Positions 7,933 through 17,294 of a stretch of 64,000 nucleotides of DNA are shown one piece after another. Position 1 is the first letter of the stretch. Each line of letters begins with the position of its first letter. Both the position numbers and the translations under genes were made by a program. The stretch is from Holdemania massiliensis (GTDB lineage: Bacteria > Bacillota_I > Bacilli_A > Erysipelotrichales > Erysipelotrichaceae), in contig NZ_JAKNTK010000001.1 of NCBI RefSeq assembly GCF_022440805.1, positions 2,046,001-2,110,000 of the forward strand, in the 5' to 3' direction. The notes below the pieces were generated by a model, which saw only the letters and a program-made list of their open reading frames with translations, searched no databases and was not told the DNA's origin.

Positions 7933-10872
7933 ATGTTTCTAAAACGAATAGAAATGCAGGGCTTTAAATCGTTCGCGGATAAAGTTGTGATCCAATTTGA
8001 TCATGACGTGACCGGGATCGTAGGTCCAAACGGATGCGGCAAAAGCAACATCACTGACGCGATCCGTTGGGTCTTAGGCGAACAGTCGGTAAAGTCTCTG
8101 CGCGGCAATGCGATGACCGACGTCATCTTTGCCGGCAGCGCTGACCGCCGTATGGTCAACATGGCTGAGGTTACCCTTGTCTTTGACAACAGCCGCCGGG
8201 ATCTCAACAGCGAGCTGGATGAAATAGAAGTCACACGCCGGCTTTACCGCAACAACGGTGAAGCCCAGTATTTGATCAACCGCAACCCCGTCCGGTTAAA
8301 GGACGTTGTGGATCTGATTCTGGACAGCGGCTTGGGAAAAGATTCCCTGTCGATGATTTCTCAGGGCAACATCAGTTCATTCGCTGAAGCGAAGCCGATC
8401 GAACGGCGGGCCATTTTCGAAGATGCCGCCGGCGTCAGCAAATACAAGAAACGCAAGCTGGAATCATTGTCCAAGCTGGAGCGGACCAAGGAAAACCTGG
8501 ACCGCACGCAGGACATCTTAAGCGAATTGGAGCGGCAGGTATCGCCGTTAAAACGGCAGGCCCGCAAAGCTGAAATCTATCGCGAAAAGAAAGCCCGGCT
8601 GCAGGAAATCGAGATTGCCGTTCTGGTTGAGGAAATCACCCATCTTAACCAGCAGATTGATGAAGCGGTGAAAACGCTGTTCGATATTGAAAATGCAACG
8701 ACGATGCAGCAGACGACAATTCAGGTGCATGAAACGGCCAATCTGGAAGCGAAGAAAGATTCCAATGCGTTGGAGATGGAAATCAATAAGCTGCAGGAAG
8801 AACTGATGCGGGTGATCAATGAAATTCAGACCTTGGAAACCCGCAAGATTGAGCTGGATGAAAAGCGCAAATATGCGATTGAAGTCGGCACGCGTGAAGA
8901 AAAAGCGAAGCAGATGCAGTCGTTGTTGGAAGAAGCGCGCTTTGAGTACGAGGATCGACAGCAGCGTTTGGATCAGCTGCAGCGCGATGTTGCGCTGCTT
9001 TCCCAACAGCTTTCTCAAACAGCGATGGAACTGGCGGAAAATTCACAGAAAAACGATGAGGCAGCCGGGATTCTCCGCCGCTTACAGAACCGCAAAGAAG
9101 TCTTGGAAAATCTGGCTCGGCAGCCGTTCAATTCCCAAGCTGGTGTTAAGGCCGTCATGGATTCCCAGGCGTTTCTGCCGGGGGTCTTGGGGGTTGTCGC
9201 TAAGGTGCTGGAGCCGGAAAAAGGCTATGAGGAAGCGATCTCCGTCGCTTTGGGCGGCGCGATGTACAACATTGTGACAACCGATGAAGCCAGCGCCCGC
9301 CAGGCGATCAGCTTCTTGAAAAAGAATCAGAGTGGCCGGGCGACATTTCTGCCGATCCGCGTGCTGAAACCGCGCTGGATCGCCCAGGATCACCGCATTA
9401 TTGCGCAGAACACCGAGGGCTTTCTCGGGGCGGCCAGCGACTTTATTCATTGCGATCCGCAGTTTGATCTGGTCAGTCAGTCACTGCTTCAGAATGTCCT
9501 AGTCTGTGACACGCTGGAACATGGCAACATCCTGGCTGATCTGCTGAAGTTCAGCTATAAAATTGTAACCCTGGAGGGGGACGTGATCCACCGCGGCGGT
9601 TCCATGACCGGCGGCAAAGCCCGCAACGGCTCATCCTTGATGACCGTCCAGCGGGAACTGGAGGAAATCACCGGTACGATTCAATCCCAGCAGGCGAAAT
9701 GTCAGCTGGCGCAGAAGGCCCTGGAGCAATCCAGCCGCAAGCGCTCGGAGCTGGAACGTTCGCTGACGGAAAAACGCATTGCCAGCGCGCAGCTGGAACC
9801 GGTTGTCGATGCCAAGCGTGCCAAATATGAACGCTTGAAAAACGATTATGAACTCTTGGCGCCGGAAGCGGTGGAAGGCGATCAGGAAACGTTTGCGGAT
9901 TCGCTGATCACCTCCTTGAATCAGGCTTATTCCCGCCGTGATGAAATCACGACGTCATTGTCCCAGAAGCGGCAGCAGCGGATGAAGCTGACCGCCGATA
10001 TCGAACGCCGTGAGCAGCAGATCCGCCAGATCCGCCGCGAATTGGAAACCGCGACGGCTAGTTCCCACGCGATTCAGCTGGACAAAGCCAAAATTGAAAC
10101 CCGCCTGGAAAACAATCTGGCGCGTCTGACGAGCGAATATCAGCTGACTTACGAATATGCGCGGACCAAGGTTGAGGAAAGCCATATTGAAAACGCCCGT
10201 GAGGAAGTGCTGCAGCTGCGCTCAGAAATCGAAGCGCTCGGCAACATCAACATGAATGCGCCGGAGGAATACACCGAGGTCAACGAGCGCTATGAATTCA
10301 TGCGCAAGCAGGTGGACGATCTGATGGCCAGCCGTGATAAAATTCTTTCCGCGATTGATGAGATGGACGAGGTCATGGTCAGGCAGTTTAAGGAAATGTT
10401 CGATAAGATTAACGAGGAGCTTGGCGATACCTTCCGTGCGCTGTTTGGCGGCGGCAAGGCCCGTCTGATCCTGGAAGATCCGACCGATCTGTTAAATACC
10501 GGCATCGATATCGACGTCCAGCCGCCGGGCAAGTCGGTTCAGAATATCCGCTTGTTCTCCGGTGGTGAGAAGAGCTTGATTGCGATCAGTGTACTGTTTG
10601 CGATTTTGAAAGCCCGGCCGGTTCCGTTATGCATCTTTGACGAAGTCGAGGCCGCGCTGGATCAGGGCAACGTGGAACGCTTTGCCCGCTACATCAAAAA
10701 TTTCAGCGAACGGACGCAGTTTATCGTCGTAACGCACCGTCCAGGAACGATGGGCCAGTGCGACGTGCTGTATGGCGTCACGATGCAGAAGCAGGGCGTT
10801 TCCCAGATGCTGAAAGTGGAACTGACCGATGCGATTGAAATGGCCGATACCAAGGAGGTGCAGCCGGCATGA
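7933..10872 (+). CDS. smc: Chromosome segregation protein SMC with shortened arms
   Basis: Condensin ATPase that loads on and organises the chromosome with ScpA/ScpB. The start at 7933 (MFLKRIEMQGFKSFADK) follows AAGGAGG; the frame is open further upstream but without family similarity. Walker A GPNGCGKS is at 31-38, the hinge around 400-545, the signature FSGGE near 875 and Walker B CIFDEVEAALD near 900. At 979 residues it is roughly 200 shorter than the about 1,180-residue B. subtilis protein; head and hinge are complete, so the loss is in the two coiled-coil arms. First gene of an operon with ftsY (4-base overlap). Confidence 0.96.
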   Translation: MFLKRIEMQGFKSFADKVVIQFDHDVTGIVGPNGCGKSNITDAIRWVLGEQSVKSLRGNAMTDVIFAGSADRRMVNMAEVTLVFDNSRRDLNSELDEIEVTRRLYRNNGEAQYLINRNPVRLKDVVDLILDSGLGKDSLSMISQGNISSFAEAKPIERRAIFEDAAGVSKYKKRKLESLSKLERTKENLDRTQDILSELERQVSPLKRQARKAEIYREKKARLQEIEIAVLVEEITHLNQQIDEAVKTLFDIENATTMQQTTIQVHETANLEAKKDSNALEMEINKLQEELMRVINEIQTLETRKIELDEKRKYAIEVGTREEKAKQMQSLLEEARFEYEDRQQRLDQLQRDVALLSQQLSQTAMELAENSQKNDEAAGILRRLQNRKEVLENLARQPFNSQAGVKAVMDSQAFLPGVLGVVAKVLEPEKGYEEAISVALGGAMYNIVTTDEASARQAISFLKKNQSGRATFLPIRVLKPRWIAQDHRIIAQNTEGFLGAASDFIHCDPQFDLVSQSLLQNVLVCDTLEHGNILADLLKFSYKIVTLEGDVIHRGGSMTGGKARNGSSLMTVQRELEEITGTIQSQQAKCQLAQKALEQSSRKRSELERSLTEKRIASAQLEPVVDAKRAKYERLKNDYELLAPEAVEGDQETFADSLITSLNQAYSRRDEITTSLSQKRQQRMKLTADIERREQQIRQIRRELETATASSHAIQLDKAKIETRLENNLARLTSEYQLTYEYARTKVEESHIENAREEVLQLRSEIEALGNINMNAPEEYTEVNERYEFMRKQVDDLMASRDKILSAIDEMDEVMVRQFKEMFDKINEELGDTFRALFGGGKARLILEDPTDLLNTGIDIDVQPPGKSVQNIRLFSGGEKSLIAISVLFAILKARPVPLCIFDEVEAALDQGNVERFARYIKNFSERTQFIVVTHRPGTMGQCDVLYGVTMQKQGVSQMLKVELTDAIEMADTKEVQPA

Positions 10873-11840
10873 GTTTCTTTGATTCATTAAAAGAGAAGTT
10901 CTCCAAGAAAAAAGATGGCGACCGTTATCTGAGCGGCTTTAACAAGACCAGCGATACGATGGGCAAAAAGCTCAACAAAATGGCGTTCGGCTTCAACGGC
11001 GTGACTGAGGATTTTCTTGAAGAATTAATGATCGTGCTCTTGGAAAGCGACGTTGGAATTCAGACCGCAGAGAAAATCTGCGATCAGCTGAAAACGACGG
11101 TCGATCAATACCGCTATGTTACGTTTAAAGACGTGATGGGCTTTCTGATGGAGATCATGCAGAATATCTATTTGGAAAGTCCGGATGCTCCCATTATGAT
11201 GAACGAAAACGGGCCGACTGTCATTCTGATGGTGGGTGTCAACGGCAGCGGCAAAACTACAACCTGTGCCAAGCTGACCAAGCTTTATCAGAGTCAGGGC
11301 AAAAAAGTCGGCGTCGTCGCTGCGGATACGTTCCGTGCTGGTGCGATTGAACAGCTGGCGCGCTGGGCAGACAAGCTGGGTGTTCCATGCATCAAAGGCC
11401 GCGAAAACGGCGATCCCAGCAGTGTGCTGGTCGATGGCTGCCGCTATGCCAAAGAACACGGTCTGGACATCCTGCTGTGCGATACTGCCGGACGGCTGCA
11501 GAACAAGGTCAACCTGATGAACGAACTGGCAAAGATGCGCAAGGTCATCGGCCGGGAAATTGAAGGAGCACCGCATGATGTCTGGCTGGTTCTCGATTCC
11601 ACAACCGGACAAAACGGTCTGTCTCAGGCCAAGATTTTTCAGGAAGTCACCGATGTCACCGGCATCATCCTGACCAAAATGGATGGCACGGCCAAAGGCG
11701 GAATCGTCCTGGCGATCAAGGATGTGCTGCATATTCCAGTTTATTATCTGGGCTTAGGTGAAAAAGAAGATGACCTTAAGCCGTTTGATTTGGATCTGTA
11801 TCTCTACAGCATCTCGGAAGGAATCCGGGATGTCGGATAA
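10869..11840 (+). CDS. ftsY: Signal recognition particle receptor FtsY
   Basis: GTPase that docks the SRP-ribosome complex at the membrane for co-translational insertion. The 323-residue NG domain has the P-loop GVNGSGKT (123-130), ADTFRAGAIEQL, DTAGR and LTKMDGTAKGG boxes, and the GLGEKEDDLKPFD end block. Only a short charged N-terminal stretch replaces the long acidic A domain of enterobacterial FtsY. The ATG overlaps the smc stop, and ylxM begins inside its last codons. Confidence 0.96.
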   Translation: MSFFDSLKEKFSKKKDGDRYLSGFNKTSDTMGKKLNKMAFGFNGVTEDFLEELMIVLLESDVGIQTAEKICDQLKTTVDQYRYVTFKDVMGFLMEIMQNIYLESPDAPIMMNENGPTVILMVGVNGSGKTTTCAKLTKLYQSQGKKVGVVAADTFRAGAIEQLARWADKLGVPCIKGRENGDPSSVLVDGCRYAKEHGLDILLCDTAGRLQNKVNLMNELAKMRKVIGREIEGAPHDVWLVLDSTTGQNGLSQAKIFQEVTDVTGIILTKMDGTAKGGIVLAIKDVLHIPVYYLGLGEKEDDLKPFDLDLYLYSISEGIRDVG

Positions 11841-12156
11841 AGAATTAGCTCAAACCGAGCGCATGAATCTTCTGATTGATTTCTATGGAACGCTGCTGAC
11901 CGAAAAACAGCGCCGGATTCTGGGATACTATTTTGAAGAAGATTATTCGCTCTCGGAAATCGCCGAGCTGCAGCAAACCAGCCGCAGCGCCGTGTACGAT
12001 CTTCTGAAACGCTGTGAAAAGATTTTGGAAGATTATGAATCGAAACTTCACCTGCTGTGTCACTATCAGGTTCGCATTGCGCAATATGAAAAGTTAAAAG
12101 CGCTGCACATTGCCGAAGTTGACGCACTGGTTGAGGTCTGTATGCAGACAGAATAA
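11830..12156 (+). CDS. ylxM: YlxM family SRP-associated DNA-binding protein
   Basis: A 108-residue helix-turn-helix protein of the UPF0122/YlxM family (LLTEKQRRILGYYFEEDYSL, then SEIAELQQTSRSAVYDLLKR), resembling a sigma region 4. YlxM proteins modulate SRP assembly or GTPase activity in Firmicutes. The start ATG at 11830 overlaps the ftsY end by 11 bases; a longer upstream frame has no family match. In many Firmicutes ylxM precedes ffh; here it follows ftsY and ffh is not next to it. ackA starts 12 bases downstream. Confidence 0.9.
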   Translation: MSDKELAQTERMNLLIDFYGTLLTEKQRRILGYYFEEDYSLSEIAELQQTSRSAVYDLLKRCEKILEDYESKLHLLCHYQVRIAQYEKLKALHIAEVDALVEVCMQTE

Positions 12157-12168
12157 ATGGAGGTACAT

Positions 12169-13365
12169 ATGAGTAAAGTTATTTCAGTCAACGCAGGCAG
12201 TTCATCCCTTAAGTTCCAGCTGTTCAACATGCCCGAAGAAGAGGTTCTGACTTCCGGCGTCGCGGAACGAATTGGTTTGGACGAAGGCATTTTCACGATC
12301 AAGGTCAACGGGGAAAAACACACGCAGAACCTGCCGATCAAGGATCACAAGGTTGCGGTTGAGCTGCTTTTGGAGGCACTGGTCAAATATCACATCGTTG
12401 AAAGTCTGGATGAAATTTCCGCAGCCGGCCACCGGATCGTTCAGGGCGGCGCTTACTTCGATCAGTCCGTTAAAGTAGACGGAGACGTTGTGGCGAAGGT
12501 CGAAGAACTCGCACCGTTAGCTCCGCTGCACAATCCGGCTCATCTGATTTGTTACCGCGCTTTCTGCGAGGCGCTGCCGAAGATCGGTCATGTCTTTGTC
12601 TTTGATACGGCCTTCCATCAGACGATGACACCGGAATCCTATATTTTCCCGGTTCCTTATGAATGGTATACGGAAGACAAGGTCCGCCGCTACGGCGCCC
12701 ATGGCACCAGCCACCAGTATGTATCCCAGCGCACAGCTCAACTGATGGGCAAGGATATTGCGGATACCCGCATCATCACCTGCCATTTGGGCAACGGTGC
12801 TTCGATCACGGCGGTCAAGGGCGGCAAATGCGTCAATACGTCGATGGGCTTCACGCCGTTAGGCGGGATTATGATGGGCGGCCGCTGCGGTGATATTGAT
12901 CCGTCCATTATCTGTCATATCATGGATAAGAAGGGCATCTCGCCGAAAGAAATGGATACGATTTTAAACAAGAAATCCGGCATGCTGGGCGTCAGCGGCA
13001 TTTCCAGTGATGCCCGTGATATTGAAGATGCTGTTCATCAGGGCAATGAACGCGCAATCCTGACTCAGGCTGTTTATGTCAACCGCGTTATCAATGTTGT
13101 CGGCGGCTACGTCATGCAGATGGGCGGTGTGGATGCGATCGCCTTCACAGCCGGCTTAGGTGAAAACGACACGCACCTGCGTCATCAGATCCTGGAAAAG
13201 ATGGAGGAATGCTTAGGTCTGTCGATCAATTATGAACTCAATGACAAGACCCGCGGCAAGGAAGTCTGCATCTCCAATCCGGAAAGCAAGGTTCAGGTCT
13301 ATGTTGTTCCGACCAACGAAGAACTCGTGATCGCCCGCGATACCGTTCGTCTGTTGGGGTTATAA
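12169..13365 (+). CDS. ackA: Acetate kinase
   Basis: Interconverts acetyl phosphate plus ADP and acetate plus ATP, a main energy step of fermenters. The start MSKVISVNAGSSSLKFQLF is chosen at 12169 because TGGAGG (12158-12163) lies 5 bases upstream; an in-frame ATG at 12157 precedes the ribosome site. The ASKHA-fold signatures VNAGSSSLKFQ, FDTAFHQTMTPESY, YGAHGTSHQYV and HLGNGAS are present and the length (398) is normal. No pta gene is adjacent; it sits inside the ftsY-nrnA run. Confidence 0.97.
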   Translation: MSKVISVNAGSSSLKFQLFNMPEEEVLTSGVAERIGLDEGIFTIKVNGEKHTQNLPIKDHKVAVELLLEALVKYHIVESLDEISAAGHRIVQGGAYFDQSVKVDGDVVAKVEELAPLAPLHNPAHLICYRAFCEALPKIGHVFVFDTAFHQTMTPESYIFPVPYEWYTEDKVRRYGAHGTSHQYVSQRTAQLMGKDIADTRIITCHLGNGASITAVKGGKCVNTSMGFTPLGGIMMGGRCGDIDPSIICHIMDKKGISPKEMDTILNKKSGMLGVSGISSDARDIEDAVHQGNERAILTQAVYVNRVINVVGGYVMQMGGVDAIAFTAGLGENDTHLRHQILEKMEECLGLSINYELNDKTRGKEVCISNPESKVQVYVVPTNEELVIARDTVRLLGL

Positions 13366-13367
13366 GC

Positions 13368-14321
13368 ATGTTTGAAGGACTGTTATCTTTGATTGAACAG
13401 TCTGAGGTCATTACTCTTTACCGTCATATCAATCCGGACTGCGATGCTTTAGGAAGCCAATGGGGGCTTGCCACTTGGTTAAAGCATCGCTTTCCTTTAA
13501 AACGGGTTTATGTGCTGGGAAAACAGAAAATGACCAACGGCTTGTTTGAGGACAGCGATGTCGTGGATGATGAAACGGTGCGGAATTCGTTGGCGATTGT
13601 ACTGGATACGGCTAACGTTCGCCGGATTGACGATGAACGCTGGCAAAGTGCCAAACAGATTGTGCATCTCGACCATCATCCGCAGATCGAGCATTTTGCG
13701 CAGCACGAATATGTGATTGACAGCTATGCGGCAACTTGTGAGATTCTTGCGGAATTCTTCTTCAGTGTCGATCAGGAACCGCTGGAAGTGGATGTCGCGG
13801 AATATTTGTACCGCGGCTTATTGACGGATACATTAAGTTTTAAGACCAGCAATACGACAGAGCATACGCTGGCGATGGCCTCCTATTTAGCTCAAAGCGG
13901 CCTGGATATCCCCAAGATCAACCGCGATCTGTTCGATGTCAGCCTGCATGAATATGAATTCGCCAGTGCGATCCGCGCCAAAGCAGAGATTCTTGATGAA
14001 CATCTGATGATCTCAATTGTGGATCAGGCTTTTCTGGAACAGTGGGGCATGAATGCTTCCCAGGCCAAAGATCAGGTTTATCAGTTTGGGGGCATCAAGG
14101 AGATCGAGATATGGGCCATTTTTGCGGCTGATCACGATGATCAGGGAAATACCTGGTGGGCAGGTTCGCTGCGCTCCAAGACGCTTCAAATCAATGATAT
14201 TGCGATGCAGTACCGCGGCGGCGGACATAAAAATGCAGCCGGCTGTAAGTGTCTGGACGAAGTTAGTCTGAATGCCCTGATTGCTCAGCTGCGCCAGCGG
14301 ATTAAGGAGAACGCAGAATGA
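13368..14321 (+). CDS. nrnA: DHH/DHHA1 phosphoesterase, NrnA-type oligoribonuclease
   Basis: A 317-residue DHH-family phosphoesterase. Metal-binding motifs are HINPDCDALGS near the start, LDTAN, DHHPQIEHF around residue 105, and the DHHA1 substrate motif YRGGGHKNAAGC at the C-terminus. NrnA degrades 2-5 nucleotide RNAs and dephosphorylates pAp; some relatives cleave c-di-AMP or pApA. No membrane or GGDEF-like domain is fused, so it is the short cytoplasmic form rather than GdpP. It begins 2 bases after ackA and overlaps the next start by 4 bases. Confidence 0.88.
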   Translation: MFEGLLSLIEQSEVITLYRHINPDCDALGSQWGLATWLKHRFPLKRVYVLGKQKMTNGLFEDSDVVDDETVRNSLAIVLDTANVRRIDDERWQSAKQIVHLDHHPQIEHFAQHEYVIDSYAATCEILAEFFFSVDQEPLEVDVAEYLYRGLLTDTLSFKTSNTTEHTLAMASYLAQSGLDIPKINRDLFDVSLHEYEFASAIRAKAEILDEHLMISIVDQAFLEQWGMNASQAKDQVYQFGGIKEIEIWAIFAADHDDQGNTWWAGSLRSKTLQINDIAMQYRGGGHKNAAGCKCLDEVSLNALIAQLRQRIKENAE

Positions 14322-15994
14322 CTCAATTTCATTTTAATTTTGATCCCAATTCGTTTCAGCAATTCAAGACTTCCCGCAAACCCAAGATGAAGCCGGGAAA
14401 AGCGCATGTGACGGCTTTGATCATCACGCTGGTGCTGGCGCTGGTCATTGATTATGTAACGCTTCCAGCCTGGAACCTGCACAGTCCGTCGACGGTCATG
14501 CTTGTGATTTTCCTGCTTGTCGTCTATGGCATCAGTGATTTCATCCTGGCCGGCAAGTGGGGACTGCTGCAAAAACTCTGTGCTTTCGCCGCGGGATTTT
14601 TATTCGTCGCGATGTTGATTTTGATGTTTTTGGGCAGCGAACTGCTGAACGCAGAAAAATATCGCGATCAGATTGCAATTAAAGATGTTTCTGACTTCAG
14701 CTCACAGTTTCAGGCGATCTCGATGGAACGGATCCCGGTCGTTGATCAGCAGACAGCCGCGCTGTTAGGCGATAAGCAGATCGGCAAGCAGGCGGGACTC
14801 GGTTCGCAGTATCAGATTGATCAGACCTACACGCTGATCAGCTCTGACCAGCATCTGTACCGCGTTTCACCGTTAGAGTACCGCGATTTCATCAAGTGGT
14901 TTCAAAATAACGGCACCGGTATTCCGGGGTTCATTCAGGTCAACGTTACCGATCCCAACGATGTGGATATGGTGATGCTGGAAAAAGGCATTAAGTATTC
15001 TCCATCGGCCTGGTTTAATCAAAATCTGTTCCGGCACATTCGGTTCCGTTACCGCACCGAGCTGTTGTCCGATTATTCCTTTGAATTAGATGATGACGGG
15101 TATCCGTACTGGGTGGTTTCCGTTGTCGCTCCGGAAATTGGTTATTATGGCGGACTGAGCGCTCAGGGCGTGATTATCGTTGATCCGATGACCGGAGAGA
15201 TGAATAAATACAATATGGATGAAATTCCAGCTTGGGTCGACCGTGTTCAGCCAGCGGAACTGGCTTGGAATCAGATCGATAACTGGGGCTATTACGTCCA
15301 TGGTTTCTTCAACACCCTGTTCGGACAGAAAGACATGATTCAGACGACAGACGGCTACAATTTTGTCAATATTGAGGGGCAGACCTATGTCTTTTCAGGG
15401 CTGACATCCGTGGCTGCCGATCATTCAATTAATGGTTTCGCCTTGATTAATCTGCGTACTAAAGAAGCCAGCTACATTAAAGTCGGCGGTGCAGATGAAG
15501 TGTCCGCTATGGCTTCGGCTGAGGGTCAGGTCCAGCATCTCAATTATCGGGCAACCTTTCCGATTTTATTGAATGTTGCCAATGAACCGACTTATTTCAT
15601 TTCATTAAAAGATTCCGAAGGCCTGGTCAAGATGTATTCCTTTGTGGATGTCAATGATTATTCGATTGTTGGAATCGGGGAAACGATGCAGACTGCCCAT
15701 GATGATTATCTGCGAAAGCTGAAAAATGCGAACAAGCAGATCAGCGCTGATGTGGCTGAAAATAAAACTGTGACGGGCATTGTGATGACGATGGCTTCAG
15801 CGGTGCAGGAAGGGACTACCCATTATTACATCACGCTGGAAAATGATCCTCATCTGTATGTTCTTTCCCTGGACATCAGTGCAGAACTGCCGCTGACCCA
15901 GCCGGGGCAAAGGGTGTCCATTGAATATCTTGATACCGTAGGCAGCACTGTAGCCGGAAGTCATTTCGACAATTTGGAAATGGATTATGAATGA
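14318..15994 (+). CDS. Conserved membrane-anchored protein, unknown function
   Basis: A 558-residue protein with a cytoplasmic N-terminus, three likely membrane spans (about residues 30-48, 53-74 and 86-107) and a large remaining domain probably outside the cell. The soluble part has well-formed conserved-looking blocks (GVIIVDPMTGEMNKYN, IPAWVDRVQP, FALINLRTKEASY, LKDSEGLVKMY). I recall this block pattern from a widespread uncharacterised family, but no function is known to me. It overlaps nrnA by 4 bases and is the last gene of the smc operon. No clear terminator follows before the HU promoter. Confidence 0.6.
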   Translation: MTQFHFNFDPNSFQQFKTSRKPKMKPGKAHVTALIITLVLALVIDYVTLPAWNLHSPSTVMLVIFLLVVYGISDFILAGKWGLLQKLCAFAAGFLFVAMLILMFLGSELLNAEKYRDQIAIKDVSDFSSQFQAISMERIPVVDQQTAALLGDKQIGKQAGLGSQYQIDQTYTLISSDQHLYRVSPLEYRDFIKWFQNNGTGIPGFIQVNVTDPNDVDMVMLEKGIKYSPSAWFNQNLFRHIRFRYRTELLSDYSFELDDDGYPYWVVSVVAPEIGYYGGLSAQGVIIVDPMTGEMNKYNMDEIPAWVDRVQPAELAWNQIDNWGYYVHGFFNTLFGQKDMIQTTDGYNFVNIEGQTYVFSGLTSVAADHSINGFALINLRTKEASYIKVGGADEVSAMASAEGQVQHLNYRATFPILLNVANEPTYFISLKDSEGLVKMYSFVDVNDYSIVGIGETMQTAHDDYLRKLKNANKQISADVAENKTVTGIVMTMASAVQEGTTHYYITLENDPHLYVLSLDISAELPLTQPGQRVSIEYLDTVGSTVAGSHFDNLEMDYE

Positions 15995-16037
15995 AAAAAA
16001 GCGCCTGAAATAAAGCAAAATTTAAGATTAGTTTCTG

Positions 16038-16066
16038 TTGATTACTGAAACGAAAGATGGTATCAT
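16038..16066 (+). promoter_or_regulatory. Putative sigma-A promoter of the HU gene
   Basis: TTGATT (16038-16043), 17-base spacer, TATCAT (16061-16066), 24 bases before the HU start. Confidence 0.6.
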
Positions 16067-16089
16067 ATACGAGTACCGGAGGTAATAGT

Positions 16090-16374
16090 ATGAGTGAATT
16101 GTTAAACAAGAAAGCATTAGTTGATATTGTTGCGAATCAGATGGGAATGACAAAGAAAGCGGCAGGCGAAACTGTCGATCTGATCTTTGATGAAATTACT
16201 TCGACTCTGAAAGACGACGGAAAAGTAGATATCAGCGGCTTCGGCAAGTTCGAGGTTAAGACAAGAGCTGAGAGAACAGGCATCAATCCTGCAACAAAGG
16301 AAAAGATCACAGTGCCTGCAACAAAGGTTCCTGGATTCAAAGCTGCTAAAGCTTTAAAAGACGCTGTAAAATAA
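16090..16374 (+). CDS. hup: HU family DNA-binding protein
   Basis: A 94-residue histone-like protein that bends and compacts DNA as a dimer. The start at 16090 follows GGAGGT (16078-16083). The body helices (LVDIVANQMGMTKKAAGETV) and the DNA-binding beta arm (GFGKFEVKTRAERTGINP, then FKAAKALKDAVK) are intact. It is a single-gene unit with its own promoter and a strong terminator immediately after the stop. Confidence 0.96.
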   Translation: MSELLNKKALVDIVANQMGMTKKAAGETVDLIFDEITSTLKDDGKVDISGFGKFEVKTRAERTGINPATKEKITVPATKVPGFKAAKALKDAVK

Positions 16375-16396
16375 GAAGCCCAAGGCTTCTTTTTTT
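16374..16396 (+). terminator. Terminator of the HU gene
   Basis: AGAAGCC (16374-16380), CAA loop, GGCTTCT (16384-16390), then a T run to 16396. Confidence 0.88.
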
Positions 16397-16533
16397 ATCC
16401 GATTGAGTGGTTTAAGCAATTAGCTGTTCAAACAGCACAGTTTATGATAGAATGACAAAATCAAATAGAACTCAAAGAGTTTCGGATGTACGATTCAGTT
16501 TGGGTTACACTAGAAAAGAAAGGAGTGAGGGTT

Positions 16534-17205
16534 ATGGATTGGATTCTCTATTTAGCAGCGATCTTTTTAGTGATGTTTTCACAAATAAAAGTTCAGGGTG
16601 CTTATACCCATTATCGGCAGGTCATGACGCTGCGTGGATATACCGGGGCTCAGGTGACCCGGCGAATTCTCGATGATCATGGACTGCAGGAGGTGCGTAT
16701 TGAGCCGGCTCAAGGTGGGGCACTTTCTGATCACTATGATCCCAAAGCTAATGTTGTCCGCCTGTCTCAGGATATCTATGCCAATTCCAGCATTGCCTCC
16801 GTTGCCGTTGCCGCTCATGAATGCGGTCATGCGATTCAGCATGCTGAAAATTACGGCTTTATCGCGCTGCGCAATTCAATTCTGCCGTTTGCGATGGTTT
16901 CCAGTCAGCTTTCCTGGGTGGTCTTAATCCTTGGCTTGTTGTTTAGTTCCACCGGGCTGTTCTATACAGGCATCGTGATGTTAAGCTGTGTTGCGATTTT
17001 TCAGCTGGTGACTTTGCCTGTGGAACTGGATGCCTCCAAGCGTGCTATGGCATTGGTGTTTGAAGAAGGCTTTGTCGTTCAGGAAGAACGCAAAGATATT
17101 AAAGCCATGCTGAGCGCCGCGGCTTTCACCTATATCGCATCATTGATCTCCTCAGTGCTGCAGATTCTGCGGCTGCTTCTGATCTTTAACCGCAATCGTG
17201 ACTAG
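16534..17205 (+). CDS. Membrane zinc metallopeptidase (YugP-like)
   Basis: A 223-residue integral membrane protease. An N-terminal span is followed by the zinc motif HECGH (95-99), then two central spans and a C-terminal hydrophobic stretch. The VELDASKRA block carries the candidate third metal ligand region of the family. ATG 16534 is preferred over the upstream in-frame ATG at 16486 because AAAGGAGTGAGG precedes it. The family is widely conserved in Firmicutes; physiological substrates are unknown. Followed by a terminator. Confidence 0.87.
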   Translation: MDWILYLAAIFLVMFSQIKVQGAYTHYRQVMTLRGYTGAQVTRRILDDHGLQEVRIEPAQGGALSDHYDPKANVVRLSQDIYANSSIASVAVAAHECGHAIQHAENYGFIALRNSILPFAMVSSQLSWVVLILGLLFSSTGLFYTGIVMLSCVAIFQLVTLPVELDASKRAMALVFEEGFVVQEERKDIKAMLSAAAFTYIASLISSVLQILRLLLIFNRNRD

Positions 17206-17223
17206 ATAGAAATGATCCTCAGT

Positions 17224-17251
17224 CTCCGGATTTACTGCCGGAGGCTTTTTG
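17224..17251 (+). terminator. Terminator after the zinc peptidase gene
   Basis: CTCCGG (17224-17229) pairs with CCGGAG (17238-17243) over an 8-base loop, followed by GCTTTTTG. Confidence 0.8.
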
Positions 17252-17264
17252 TTTTCAGCCGGCA

Positions 17265-17273
17265 TGTTATAAT
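17265..17273 (+). promoter_or_regulatory. Putative extended -10 promoter of the SIS-domain gene
   Basis: TGT followed by TATAAT (17268-17273), 22 bases before the ATG; the -35 region is T-rich and weak. Confidence 0.5.
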
Positions 17274-17294
17274 AAACAAAAGGAGGCATGAATT

